Origin: Erythrocercus mccallii
Lineage: Eukaryota; Chordata; Aves; Passeriformes; Dicruridae
Assembly: GCA_013397435.1 (NCBI GenBank)
Contig: VZRG01001668.1
Coordinates: 62,001 to 126,000 of the forward strand
Direction: 5' to 3'
Length of the DNA: 64,000 nt
Position numbers and translations under genes: made by a program. Shown one piece after another: positions 13,541 to 27,000 of this stretch. Positions within the stretch are counted from its first letter, which is position 1. Each line of letters opens with the position of its first letter. Below the pieces are notes generated by a model that saw only the letters and a list, made by a program, of their open reading frames with translations, had not been told where the DNA came from and searched no databases.

Positions 13541-14028
13541 ATTTATACCTGGGTTTGGTACATAAAACCGTGACTTAGTTACATGGAAGGAAAGGGAGGG
13601 TCAAGAAAGGACATTATTTCTGCACAAGTGGTATTTTCAGATTAAATGGAATGTCCAACAGCCTGGAATGCAGCTTCTTTGCATTTTGTAATCAATTCTT
13701 TTTCAAAGATATGCTGTTTGCAATTCCCACCTCTTATACTAGAAACCCTTCTCATTTGGAAAAGAAAGGAGTAACAGTGGCTTTTGCAAACCTGACTAGA
13801 GACAGATCAGGAGAGCACGACTGTGGCCAAAAAGCCCAGCTCACTGAGAATACAGCACAGTGCAGAGTGGGATTCACGTATTTTTTACTGGCTCTCATTT
13901 GCACACCTTTTGGACAGGTGGCTAAATTGCTCAAAAACCAGACAAAACGAGGGGATGAAAAGTAACATACTAACTTCTTTAATAGAGTCCAATCCAATTA
14001 AACCAAAATCACTCTGTGAACCCCTGGG

Positions 14029-14034
14029 TTTATT
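14029..14034 (-). terminator. Candidate PATZ1 poly(A) signal (AATAAA)
   Basis: TTTATT on the plus strand gives AATAAA on the minus strand about 1.0 kb downstream of the PATZ1 stop codon. It is the first canonical hexamer I found in this direction. A variant hexamer nearer the stop (ATTAAA around 14390) could be used instead. 3' end data would decide. Confidence 0.4.
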
Positions 14035-15043
14035 CACACTAAACAAGTCAGTGGTACATAACGTTAACCCGATAGCTGATCGTGTTCATCCCCTAGGTCC
14101 CCACATGAAAAATGAGCACCAGTCAACCAGACTGTAATGGTATTTTTCCTTCCTTTTTTTTTTCTTTTTTTTTTTCATAAAAACTATTTCTTTCATAGAC
14201 TTAAAACAACCAACTAGCCAAGTTATTAATTATGGTACATCTAAAAAAAAATTAATACTAACCCTAATGTGACTGCTGCTTTACGAGTGCTCTGTGTATC
14301 GCCTTAGACTGGCTTTTCAGTAGCAATTCACTACAACAGGTCCTAAAATAATAATAATAATAAAAAAGAATTAAAAACCTGACAGCAAGTTTAATGGTCA
14401 AAAGAAATAAAACCATCTGTTCTGAAAGGTGATTTTTCTCAGCAGTTCAGTCCTGCTGCAGCACTCACAGCCTCACAAAGGCAGAAGGGGTTCAAATTCT
14501 CTCACCTTCTTGAAATGTTTCTGGTTTTAAAAGGACAACTGCATTGTAACCTGCTAGGAACCATGGGGCATTTTACTTAACATTATATTCAATAATGGGT
14601 CTGGTTTTTAAACTTACTGTTTTTCTGGGGGAGTTTAGGGAGGGCGGGGGAATAGAGAGAGAACAAAATGACAGCTCCCTGTAGCTGCAGCTCCCCAGGT
14701 GCCTCGGTCACTAGGACTGTCTCATTCTCAGACCAGTGCTGGTAACTTTTGATTACTCTTGAAGAACACAAAACACCAGCAGCAGCCTCTAAAGCTCCAT
14801 TTGTTTTGGGTCATGTCTCCTATTCAAGGCCACCATCTTCTGTAATTGATCAGCTAAAGAAGCATTTTCTCCCTCTCCCCAGTGAAGGTTTAAAGGTGGG
14901 GTAGGGCATGAGACAAAGAGGGAAGCTAAAATGAATAAAAATTTCTCAGCTATAGAACCAAATTTCATTATTTCCTCTTTCATTCACAGCATCTTATCAT
15001 TATAGCCAGACTGCTGCTTTGCTTTGTTAAGATCCAACTGATC

Positions 15044-18000
15044 TCATTTCCCCTCTGGCCCCATTGGTTGCTGGTCGACCTCTGGATCCACTAGGGATGA
15101 TGCAAATGCTGACTGGACGATCTGAAACCCAAACGACTCCAGAAGAGACATGTTCTGTTGGGGTGAGAAGGGGGATCCTAGAGCAGGACCCAGGTCCCCC
15201 AGTGGGCCACCAAGGGCCCTGACGTGAACTTTCTGTATGTGTTTGTTCAGATAAGACTTCGATCTGAAAAAGCTGCCGCATTCAGGGCATGGGTACTTCT
15301 TCTCTCCTTCTGTCTCCATTTTGTTTTTGCTGACTGCCAGGTCACACGAGAAGGACCCATTGGTGCTCTGTTTCTCAGGAGTCTTGAGGTCACTGGTGTC
15401 AGAGAGGTCTCCATATGAATCAGAACTCTCAATCGGGTCCGAATGTGAACATTTCTGGCCTTCTACGGGAAAAAGAAAAGAGAGAAGTTTTCAGAATCTT
15501 AGCTCCCAAAGGAAGATATTTAACATGCATTAAAATAAATTAGATTGGTTACCACCTGATGACATTAATACCTGTCACAACAGAATGATACACACTTAAC
15601 ATCCAATCCCTCATATTCTAAAGCCCTTGAGCATGGTCCCCTTTCCAAACCACCAGGCTGCCATCAGAGCAACAGCTGGGGTTTCATTAGGGATTTGTCA
15701 TGATACTAAATGCAACATAATGGGTCTCTGGTTTATATAACACTTCTTGAATCCCAAGGATGTCTCACAATGTTTACACCTCAGACACTACAATAGGATG
15801 GACCTAATGATGAGGTTTCAACTGTGCAATTCACTTGCACTCTTCTGAAATGCTGTTGATACTTTGGGGCAAAGCCTAGAAAGTTCATGAAGTACAAAAG
15901 GCTGCAGCAAGATGTGCAGAAACCTGGAAACACTCAGCAAAACAGCAGTGAACTTCTGCAATTTAAGAAATGCAATTCCATTTAGTCTCAAGGAACTCTT
16001 TTTCACAAGTGCAACACTATTAAAAGTTAACTTCACAACCTAAAACTTTTCTATCTTTAAATACTGCAGTGTTAAACAGAAGAGTGGTTAGGGATGTTAT
16101 TCAAGTTATTTGGATATATGTCCTGGCAAAGCCATTGGTATGTTTGGAGTCTTCCCCATTCTCCTCTGGCATTATGCCAAAGAAGTTTGTCCACACTTTT
16201 TTGCTCAGTGCATGTGAATGAGCGTGAGAAACCCAGACGTGCTCACTAAAGGAGTTTCTGAATACAAATAGGCTGTACCTACCATTAACTCTAAGAGACC
16301 AAAGAACCACTTGGCACAACCCAAAAGACAGATTTGCTCTGGACTCAGCATTACAAACCTAACAGGATATGCATGAAATCAATACACCACTGAGCTGGAA
16401 GAAACCTCTTGTTAAGTCAGCACACCACCCAAAACTAAAGGGCTTCTGTAGTTACTCTATCAAGACTTCAACAGAAAAAATTAGACATCTCAAGCTTTCT
16501 GCTGGCATAGACTTTGTTTAACCCAGCCCGTTGTGTTCTCCTGGGCAAGAAAAAAAAACAGAAAAAATGTGGCTTTGAAGAACTTTCTGATGTTTCACTT
16601 TCACCAGGAATACTGACAGCTCAAACCAAGAAGCAAAAACCTAGTCTATGCAGGTAAACACACTGCTTTACTTATTCAGAAGTTAAACACTCCTCAGAAG
16701 TTAAATACTCTTCAGCTATGCTTACAGTAACATCTTTTTCTCCCCCAGCCCACGTTAAATGAATGTCAAAACCAACACAAAAGCACCAGTACTATCACCC
16801 TTTACCTCTCCTCCCCAACAACTGCATTTGGAAGTGTAAGTTTAGCTACAGACAGCTGGCTGCATGCACAGTATGGTTCCTAACAAAACCAGAAACAGGG
16901 TTTGACTGACACGAGATTCAAGTGGAGTGGGACTAATGAACTTGCCCTTAGGCAAAATTCAGATGCTGACTGCTCCAAGGAAGAGGAACTAACATGGCTT
17001 TTTCAGTTTTCCAAACTGAAGAAGCTGCCAAAACTTCACATACTCTTCTGTGTCCATTTTCTTCCCCTAGACTTGTTAAATCAGCTATCCAATGACAGGT
17101 GTTAGTTACATCCTGCGTGATGCTATGGAATTTCTCTGATCTCCCTAAGCTTCTCTCCAGTATTTTCCCTGTCCTTCCTCCCTCCCCTTTCTCGTGCCCA
17201 GCCCAACGCCCCACAACACAAAGCTCTGCCCAGAGCAGCAAGGTGCAGAGCAGCGAGTCTCTTGCCTTTGATGCCATAGGTCCTGACGCAGTGGAACGCT
17301 GCTCCCCCATTCGGGATGGACTCCTGGTGCCTGGAGACCTGGGGAAGGGGAACACCGTGGTGGGTTTTAACATGGACCTTTAAGTAGGAGGCAGAGGAGA
17401 AACCTAAACAAGATAAAAGGAGATGAGATCCTGCCACCAGCAAAGACACACATCTGCCTTCCCTGTTCCTTTAATCTTTCTCTTGCTCCTGCTCCCTATT
17501 GCAAAGCTGCTGTTCCACCAGCTCCCTCTGACATGCTCATGTAGGAGTCCTGTCATCATCAGGCAGTAACGCAATGCACACTTTTCATCAGACTGAGTTT
17601 GCTTTTTGTTAGTCACAAAGAGGGAACAGCCTCCTTAAAAAACAAATTCTGTGTAAGCAAATCTAGCAGGTGACACGAAACTTTCTAAAAAAAAAGGCAG
17701 AAGAGACATCATACAAAAAGGCACCCATGTCTCTTCACCATTTTTGTGCTGTTTTATTTATTTTAATTAAATTTTAATTAAAAATGTTTTTGCCATCTAA
17801 TAATACTTCGGAAGACAGTTTTAATTAGTTGATTTTATACTTTTAAGATCTGAAGGAATGCTATCTAGTAACAACCCTCGTTGGTTTTTAAGCACTTTAC
17901 CCTTAGGCTTCTAGTACTTATAGTGACTTCTAGAAGGCAGAACACTGAAACTATTGACTTTTTAAGGCATATAGTTTTGCTCCATAGTAATTTTTGAAAA

Positions 18001-21000
18001 ACATTTCCTGCAGTCAGCTCATCCTGAGTTTAAAAAAAAAATACTAGAACCCATATATTGTCCACAATTAACAAAAAGTACTAAAAATAAATTTTTATTA
18101 GCTCTGATCAGTAAGCGTCAAACACTGAAAATAAAAACATATATATCAAACAATTGATTTCTGAACAAACCAGGTTTTTATATTTGTGCATTTTATATTT
18201 GTGCTTTTTAAAATGTTTTTTTAAGTCTCACAAATATGTTGCTTTTCTTTAATGCAATAAATGATCTCACATATACTCTGGAATGTTTTTAAATTCAACC
18301 TCAATAAGATTTGCAATTACTGCTCGTACATTTGGACCGCGTATGAGGCACAAGGAAGACAGAGTTTTAAAGACTTCCTACAGACATAAAGCTACCACCA
18401 CCAACCAGCTAAATTTTCTGTTATATTTTGAACTGAGTATTATGGCACTTTCATGTTAGAAACATTTCCACTAACAACTAAGAACACAACACAAGGTTCA
18501 CCATCACAGACCCGGAGTTGCAGGTTCCCTTTCTGGAGAGAAAAATCCCAAGCCCTAGAATTTTTTAAAGCATTTACAGCACAAGTCCTTGCAAGAGAAC
18601 TTTCATAACAATATTTTGCTTAAAATATAAATAGATATTCTACCATAAAGCCATTTTTGTAGTAATATAACTGCATTTGCATTTGATGATATCTAATAAT
18701 ATATTAGGAAGGCTGCAAACCAAATACTACACACCTCTCTGGGGTGGATTTTCTAACTGCAGATGTTAGTTTCAAGTGCTGAATTTAATAACGAATGTGG
18801 CTTTACACTAGATTTCCCTGTGCCTAGCACACAGAATATCCCTCTACCCCGACTTTTATCCAGGGGTTATTAAGAATTATATATATAGGACCTGCAAAGC
18901 AAGAACTCCACAGCAAGCTGCTGAAGGGAAAAGGGGCAGGCTGCTGAGAATGAACAAGAGGTAGTTACTGTGGACCCCTGAGCTGAAGGTAAAAGTACAG
19001 AAAAGTAGATAAAACTGAAGAAACCAAGAACATAACGACTCTCAAAATACAATGGAGAAGAATCACCAAGGCCAAGTCATCCGGGGAATTAATGTAAGGG
19101 TATTATCCTCTGAAATAATGCAAGACCTACACTCAGACACAAAATACTGCATTAAAAAATTCTTACAAACACCAAAAATTCACTGTAGACCTGAAAGAAT
19201 CAGTCTTTGACTGGAAGAGAAAAGGGCACAGTGTACAGATATAATGGTGACACTTCCACCTGTGAGGTACTTTCCTTATTTCACACATGTGGCTAATAAC
19301 CACATGCACGCTGAGATCGACCTCTTTGATGCGGCAATGCATTAAAATCTCACTGCCAGCCATTAAAAAGGACTACATGCAGGTATTCAGTGTTTTTCTA
19401 CACTACAACTGACACAGGAAAGTCTGAACTTGTAATCTCTGCGCACAATATTTTTTCTGAACTCTGCAGTTCTATTTGCAGACTACATTGTTTTATATAA
19501 TGAAAACTGCTGCAAAGTGTATTAGCTCCCCTTTATGCACTTGGCAGATGAACGTGTGAGTCATCAACTTCCATCAAAACCATAAGAATGCCAAGTGCTT
19601 CATGGGAAACTGTTTAAAGGGAGACTTTTTTGGGGTTGTTTTCATCCTAATTTTTTTCCTGAAGCACTTAGCATTGGCCTTTTAATCTCCACCAGACTTT
19701 AATTATGAATGCCTGTCCTAGGAAGATGGGGGTTCATAGCCCATAATCCTTCACTCTTAAAAGTCTCTTTCAGAGCAAAGTCAGACTAATCCAGAGGATA
19801 AAGTGGCAGTATTTTTGAGAGAAGGAATGTATTTATTGCTTTACTCATACACATTTCTCTACTTCGCAGGGCAGATTATTTCTTTATACCAGAAGAACCA
19901 ATATTAAAAATATGTATAGAGAGGAAATTATCTCTTTTTTATAAATGGGACCTATCCCTTGATCTCTTAGATAAGATCTATAAGGAGATAAACTATAGAA
20001 ATAATTGCAGGATGCTCCATGTTCAAAAACTGTAATTGGATTTAGCTGGAACATGAGGAGAATGTGTCTTGCTTTAATGGACTCTGTCCACTATGAAATG
20101 TACAAGAGCTCAGAATTTTTTAATTTTTAAAAACTCAGACTTATAAAAATAAATTCTCATTTGTGATTGGAATATTTACCCTTTTCCTAACTAATTTGAT
20201 TCTGTGAAACAGACAATGTACATGTGTTGGAAATACAAACCCAACTTCTGAGTTGCAGGTGTTATTACTAAGTACCAGCTCTAGACCTGCCAAAGTCATT
20301 AATCTCTTGAATTCTTGGAAAAAGGCTACACAAGCAAATAAAGTTCCTAAGAATGGTAATATGAGATTGTGTAATAACAATGCAACAGGAGTGTGTCTTC
20401 TTTATTTAAACCAATTAAAGAGAATTTGTCTTAAAAGTGAGGCTTGAGGATTAGTTTTTTTCAAGCACATTTTAGACAAATTCTTTAAGAAAAAACCCAA
20501 ACCCAACAAAATACCAAACCCAAAAAGAAGAAGAAAAACAAACCCCAAAATCCCAGGGGGAAAAAAGAACCAACACAATACCCCCCCAAACTATTTCACT
20601 TTTTTCCTGATTTAACAAGATTTAATTGCTTCCATGATTACTTTAAGCATAAAGCCCTCGAGTAAGAAAGCAACCTGGAAAAAACATCAAATCACAACTG
20701 GTAGTTTTTTAAAATGACGCTGCCACATTGTAAAAGAACTAAGTATGATCAATATATGAACCCACACGAAATGGCAAACCATTGGCTACTGCTTTCTGCC
20801 AGGTACTGAGATCCATCTCCTACACCCATTAAACCTTTAAAACAACATGAGACACTTCATTAAGTTCCACAGAAAAGCTTTCAGTCCAGTGGGATAAACT
20901 AAGGGAGTCTAAGCCCTGGCATTAACACTGGGAATGTTGAGCTGTGTAGAGTCACCTTTTCATCCACTGTTTTTTAAGTGGCTAACATCCAAAATTCTCT

Positions 21001-24000
21001 CCACAAGCAGCTTGAGCTTGTAGAGCATTCTTGCTTGACAATTACTATATCCAGAGGCTGACAATTACTATATCCAGAACCAGCTAAGTTTCAATTAAAA
21101 AATACATTAGCCAATGGAAGAATAAACAAAATCCCACTGCACAAGCACCTCAGCCATGGCACAGCTGTGATCAGGTTACTGTGTGGCTTCTGACTGCACC
21201 AATGCCTATCAAGTAGATATTTCTAATCCAGAAATTTTTTATTAGACCTAATCTTGCCAGGCTCTACAATTCAAAAAATAACTGTTTAAAACAATGAACA
21301 TTATACGTTGATTCTAGAAGACCTGAGATTAAAAATTCTGCTGTCATTGATCATAGATCTATAATCAAAATTTACGGCATAAAACAGTGAGTTTACAACA
21401 CAACTGTTTGACAAATCCAGTCTGTAGCTTCCCCTTCCTACGAATTTTAACACTTCCTATGAAATTTAACATTATTCATTATTACATTTTTAAAATCCTG
21501 ATGTAAACTGAAATTCACAGCAGACAATTCTGACAACTCCCATGAAATACACAAATTGTAAGAAGTAGTTGCTTAAAGTTTGTTGTACAACAGGTTCCCT
21601 ATCCTTCTACAGAGATGTATTTTATTTAAATTGCCACTGTACATTTAGACTTGTAAAATGTGAATAAACCACTTGTCACTTTATTGTTTGAATGCCAGGT
21701 CTGTCTTTGTCACACTGGCTCCATTTCCAAAGAGCTGCAGTGACATCCAGTGGTAGTTAAGCTGAAATTCAAGTTTACAAATCGTGGAAACAAGACAATT
21801 CCTCCCAATCCATCTGAGTTTCTGTCTGGCACCATGTTCAATGGAAGGAGACCAGGACAGCCCCTGGATCTCAAACAGTATCTTCCATGTCGTTGTCACA
21901 AAAACAATTGGGATAAACTTAGGCAGTTTTTCAGAAGCCAGGTCTTCAGCTGAAAAGGAAGGCAGGCTTCAGTTCACACCATCTACGTGGAGCTTCAAAA
22001 CCTGAAGATTTTCAACCCAGATGCCTTTTCCACTCCCACTGATAACATCACTTTCAGGATTTACAGACTGTTCAAGTAGTAGAAACACCTCCCTTGCAAT
22101 TTAATGTCTCCTTATTCAACTCCAAAAGCTCCCTGTACAGTCTGCACACTAAACACAGAAGAGCTTTATTTTCTCAAAAGATTTCACCTCTCTTAAACTA
22201 GAAAACAGAACACAGGTCAGGAAAAAAGACTCATCAGAAAACACAAGATCCCAAAACACAGCAGCAACCTCTTCTAACACCTACTAGCTACGTATACCTG
22301 TGTGAACCAAAAAGGCATTTTGAAGTTGTGAATTAATCCCTCAAAAAAAAGACACCAATAAGTCAAAATAATTTTTCCAGCTTGCCTTACATCCCACAAA
22401 GCCTAAATTTCCAACTCTCTCCAACTGAAGAGTATCACAAAGAGATGGAAAAGCTTCACAAGCTTAGTCAAACAGTTTAGTTTTACATGGTGCTGCATGG
22501 AGCAGGGAGTTGGACTCGGTGATCTTTATGGGTCCCTTCCAACTGTGAAAAGCCATATTTGTACAAAAAAAGGTAAAGCACATTGCTAGGGCTCTTTACA
22601 AAGTATGTTTTAGAAATGTACATTAGTACAAAGCAATTTCTTGTGTTAAGAGGGAGAAGCAGCTTGACTCCATTGCACCAGGAGGTTAAGACTTAGTAAC
22701 ATAATGTAGATTTGTGTTCAGCGTATGATTTTCAACTTGATGCGTATTTCAATGATACAAAAACATTCTTCTTCCAAACTGACTGCAAGGGCTCAAGGTT
22801 AATCAGGTACAGAAAAAAACCCAGATGTATGTTGAACAGCAGCAAGGCAACTTATCACAGTTATTGTATAGGGATCTGGCTATTCAGCAAATAAAATTTG
22901 CTTCAGATTTAAACTGAGTTCCTTAGGGAATGATCTGCCATGTGAAAAGGCCAGACCTATACTCCATCAGTTTCAGCGTTAAGTATTCAGTAGGAAAAGC
23001 AGAGTATGTACACAAATAGGGTATAACCTCCTCCTGTTGCAGAGAGTCATGCAGCCTTACAGCTCCCCTCGAGTGCTGTCCCATCCCACTGGAATAAAAA
23101 AAGACTTTCTTCATTACCTCGGTTACAGATAGTGCAGAAATTGCTTGGTCCTTCACTATGCTTCTTCAAGTGATCTGCCATATATGCTGCTCTCAAGTAC
23201 TTCCCACACACCTGGCATGGAACTTTGTCTTCATGACATGCCAGGTGTGAGCGCAGCCGGTCACGAGTGGCAAAGGAAGCATTACAAGTCTGCAGGTACA
23301 ACGAGAACCATGTGAGTCGTCAACTCTGCTAACAGGATTGATATTGTTGAATATATTTAGTATTCTTTACAGTAAATACCTTAGATCCTGTTTAAACATA
23401 AAAAATTACATGATGCACAAGCCATTTTCCCCCAGATAAAAAATTCACAACACCAATGCACTGCGCAAGATGTAGTCTTACTACTCAAAAGAATTAAAGC
23501 AGCAAGAAAACAGCTCTGACACACTACAGACAGTTAAACTTACACCAAGACAGACTTGTAAGGGTTTAGCTCCTTTCTGAAGATGAAGATACTAAAATTT
23601 AAAGTAATATTTAACAGAAGAACTAGCAGAAACCACTTTGCTCCACTTACAATAAGTTCTGCCATTTCACTGAGCCATTACAATCACTTTAAACCACTCA
23701 AATGTCCTCTCTGTAATTTTCCTAAATTCTACTCTTTGATGAGATAAATCTAACTTCAATACACAGAATTCTTGTGGAGTGTGAAGACATACCAACAAAG
23801 GATCAGAGAATTATCTGGGATGACAGTATGATGAGAGACAGTAGAAGAGTCACCCCGGCATCCACAGCAGCAGTGCAGACAAACCATAGAAGTGAAGCCT
23901 CAAAACTGAGCAGGTATCAAAATAACTGCATGACACTGTAATCTGTTTTAACTTACCCCTGATCAAGGTATCATATTCCACTTACTACCACAAAACAAGC

Positions 24001-27000
24001 TTGATTTGGCATAAGATAATATTGATTCTATTTGCCCACTTTCCAGCTGAAATCTGTATGCTAAGGCTCCCTCTCATTTTGATAACCCCAGTAATGGGCA
24101 GGCAGGCAGGCTGTGCCCACAGCCTGTTACAGTGGCCTGCCAGTTCTGAAAGGCTTGCTCTGTCTCTGCTGTGAGAAGGGAAATAAATCACCAGCAATAT
24201 GCTGCACAAGGTATTAGAGTTATAGTCTAAACCATTTCACAAGTGCAAGAGGAGAAACAAAAGCAAACGCACATCAGAATGACCAGACCAAGCCAGAGAA
24301 GTGACATTCAAGAGTTTACAGTGTTTTGTTTATACCAACGTCATATAAAATAACACAGTTTTAAGAGCTATAAACAGAATCCCCAAAGAAATAATATGAG
24401 ACTGCTCAATGTCTTGGGAACTGGGTATAATCTGTATTTTTAAATATCAGTGTGTAATTAAACCACTGTTTCAATAGAGATAAGACTTGTTAAAGTAACA
24501 ATCTTAGTAAAATTCCAAAATTGTAATTCATGTAAGTGAAATTGATAATACAGAAGAGGATAATGTAATTACATAAAATTCAGTTAATCAAGAGCTTAAT
24601 GCAAAAACCATTGAAGGCAGCAGAAAAGCACCTATCAATTTCAACAGGCTTTACACTCATTCAATCCTGTGAGATGCTTAAGTGTGGAACACTCCCATGG
24701 AGCTGAGGCTGCTCCACAGCAAGTACAAGACTTAACACCTCAGAGGATCAGGACTTAATGAAATTAAAAAGGCAACAGTAAAATTATCTGGATTTCTGCG
24801 ACATACACTGTTTAAGTAGGCCCACCAGACAAAAATTTATAAGTATTGAGGTTTAAGAGGCAAATTCTTGAACATGAACGATTTCTCTTCATTTGTAATC
24901 TCAGTACACAGCGCTGAGCAAAACAGGTGCAGCTTTCACTTACTAAAGCGTTCCTAGAGGTAAGCACTCTCCTAAGGCAGGATTGCAGCACTGATACTCA
25001 TCAATCTGTTGGACATAAACTAAAGAGGTATGACTAGACTATCAACAATGACAGGCAAGAGATCCATCATCAATAACTCTAAAGCTATGGCGCTGCAGGA
25101 AGGTCCTACCCCAGCATCGCGAGTACATTAGCCGATGAGAAGCAGACCAGAGACAAATCACATCAATACAGCGATGCCAGAAGTAAAACCAAATCTATCC
25201 CACAGTGAACGCAGCAAGTTTAAAGCTTAGGGAAAAGTGATATAAAAATTTATGTGTTTGATTTCTCACTGTTGCTGCTGAGTTGTGTAAAGCTCACCTT
25301 TGGGTGACTATATAGTAAATATGTCTGCAACAAAGCTTAAAAACAATAATTAAGTCCAGTGGAGAAAGCAAGGACCAGTTTAGCTGAATCATAACAATGG
25401 GAGACAGGACTAGGGTTAAAGAAAACCCCAAAGTTAATATTCAAATAGTTAATATTTATAAAAGGTATAGAGAAAAAAAAAGTTTTATTTTATGAAAGAT
25501 GTGAAGTGCTAAATGAGTGCTAAGTATTTATCATTAATTGTTAATCATAGAAGAAAACTCTCCAGTGCTTTCCTATCAAACATTGCACAGGTATATAAAT
25601 AGATCAAAAAGAATATATAAAGTTTAAAAAACATTGTTTAAGAAATACCTCTTGAAGTTTCAACTTTTCTATGGATGTGGATGTCTCTGAGCTTATTCCA
25701 TGGTGGCTGCCATTTTCCTGCTAATAGGCAGGAAGTAAGAGAAATTAGGACAGGAAGAAACTCATTCTGCATTGAAATCAATGGGATACGCACTGGACTT
25801 GGGATGCCAATTACGTTGTGCTTTAGTTTAACCTGAATTTTTCTTTTTTATTTAATTTGCTAGAAGAACAACCTGTCTTGCCTCTGAGAGCGGCAAACTT
25901 CTGTTTTCTCCCCTTGTTCTTTCACGTCCACAGATACTCAGATCACTGTTTGCTCCCAAACTGTAGCCTGACTTTCATACATTGACACACCAAAGCCAAC
26001 AGCTTCACCCCATCCCATGGGGTCAGTAACTGAGCTGCCCCATTCTGGCCATAAAACTCACTCACTCCTTCTCCTACAGCCAGAACTCAACTGTCAGACC
26101 GGGGAAACAAAATAAATTCACCAGTGCAACAATCCAAGGAAAAAGATCCAGAGTGCCATTTGCCTTGACACCAAGGCAACTTCTTGGATCTGATTTCTCA
26201 GCTGCTTTGGCTCTGTGGAGATGTTCCCTAATCTGAGTCTATCTTAACAGTAATGAAAAAGCTGGAGTCAAGACTTGGGCATCAGGTGCTAGAGGTGCTG
26301 GAAGTTAGGACACTTGTGAAAGATCTGTGAACACAGCCATTATTTCAGGGGATGAGTGCAGGATTACAAACTGAGCACTGGAAACTACAGCTGTTGCAGG
26401 GATGTTCAGCTTAAAATTGTTTTGTTTCTCATACTTTCATTTATTCTGAAGTTGGACTGACACCTTCCCACTTTTGTTTTGGTACTCCAAAGTGTACTGT
26501 GATGCCACAAGAACAAAACATCACCAGTTTGCAAAGATACCTGAGAGCTGAGGTAAATGGCCACTTTAAGTCATAACAGAGCACAAAATCCAAAAATGCC
26601 ATTACAATAGAGGATTCTGGAGTGCTCTTCTGTTTACTGGCAGAGTAATTCTCTTTTCCAGTAAACATAAACAAAGCATGACAACAACAGGAATTTTCAA
26701 CAGGAACTGAACAGATTCAAAAAGGATGCTCAATGCTGTTCAGCCTGCTCTCAGGGGGAGCTAATTTGCCAAACAAAATCAATGGAGAAAGATAATGGAA
26801 AATGGGCAAACAACCTTAATATTTTCCTTCTTGGTGGCCAGATCCTGTGTTAGATACATGTAACGGAACACATGCATAACTGGTTATGAGATAATCACAG
26901 GGAGAACTTTATCAATTCATACATCAGTTTTCATATTTGAAACAAGTTTTCAGTGGCTTCATCCCTTCAGTGGTTTCTACAATGTATAGCAGATCTGTGC

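Larger units (their letters stand above)
2346..14028. other. Spacer between PIK3IP1 and the PATZ1 3' end
   Basis: About 11.7 kb of AT-richer sequence without a recognisable coding exon. All open frames are about 105 codons or shorter and show no family motif or conserved codon pattern that I recognise. It contains at least three old SINE-like relics, listed separately. Enhancers may exist here but cannot be told from a single sequence. Confidence 0.6.

Noticed and set aside
15247..15432. 61-codon minus-strand frame overlapping PATZ1 exon 5
   Set aside because: It is the wrong frame of exon 5. The correct frame joins exon 4 in phase and carries the last zinc finger.
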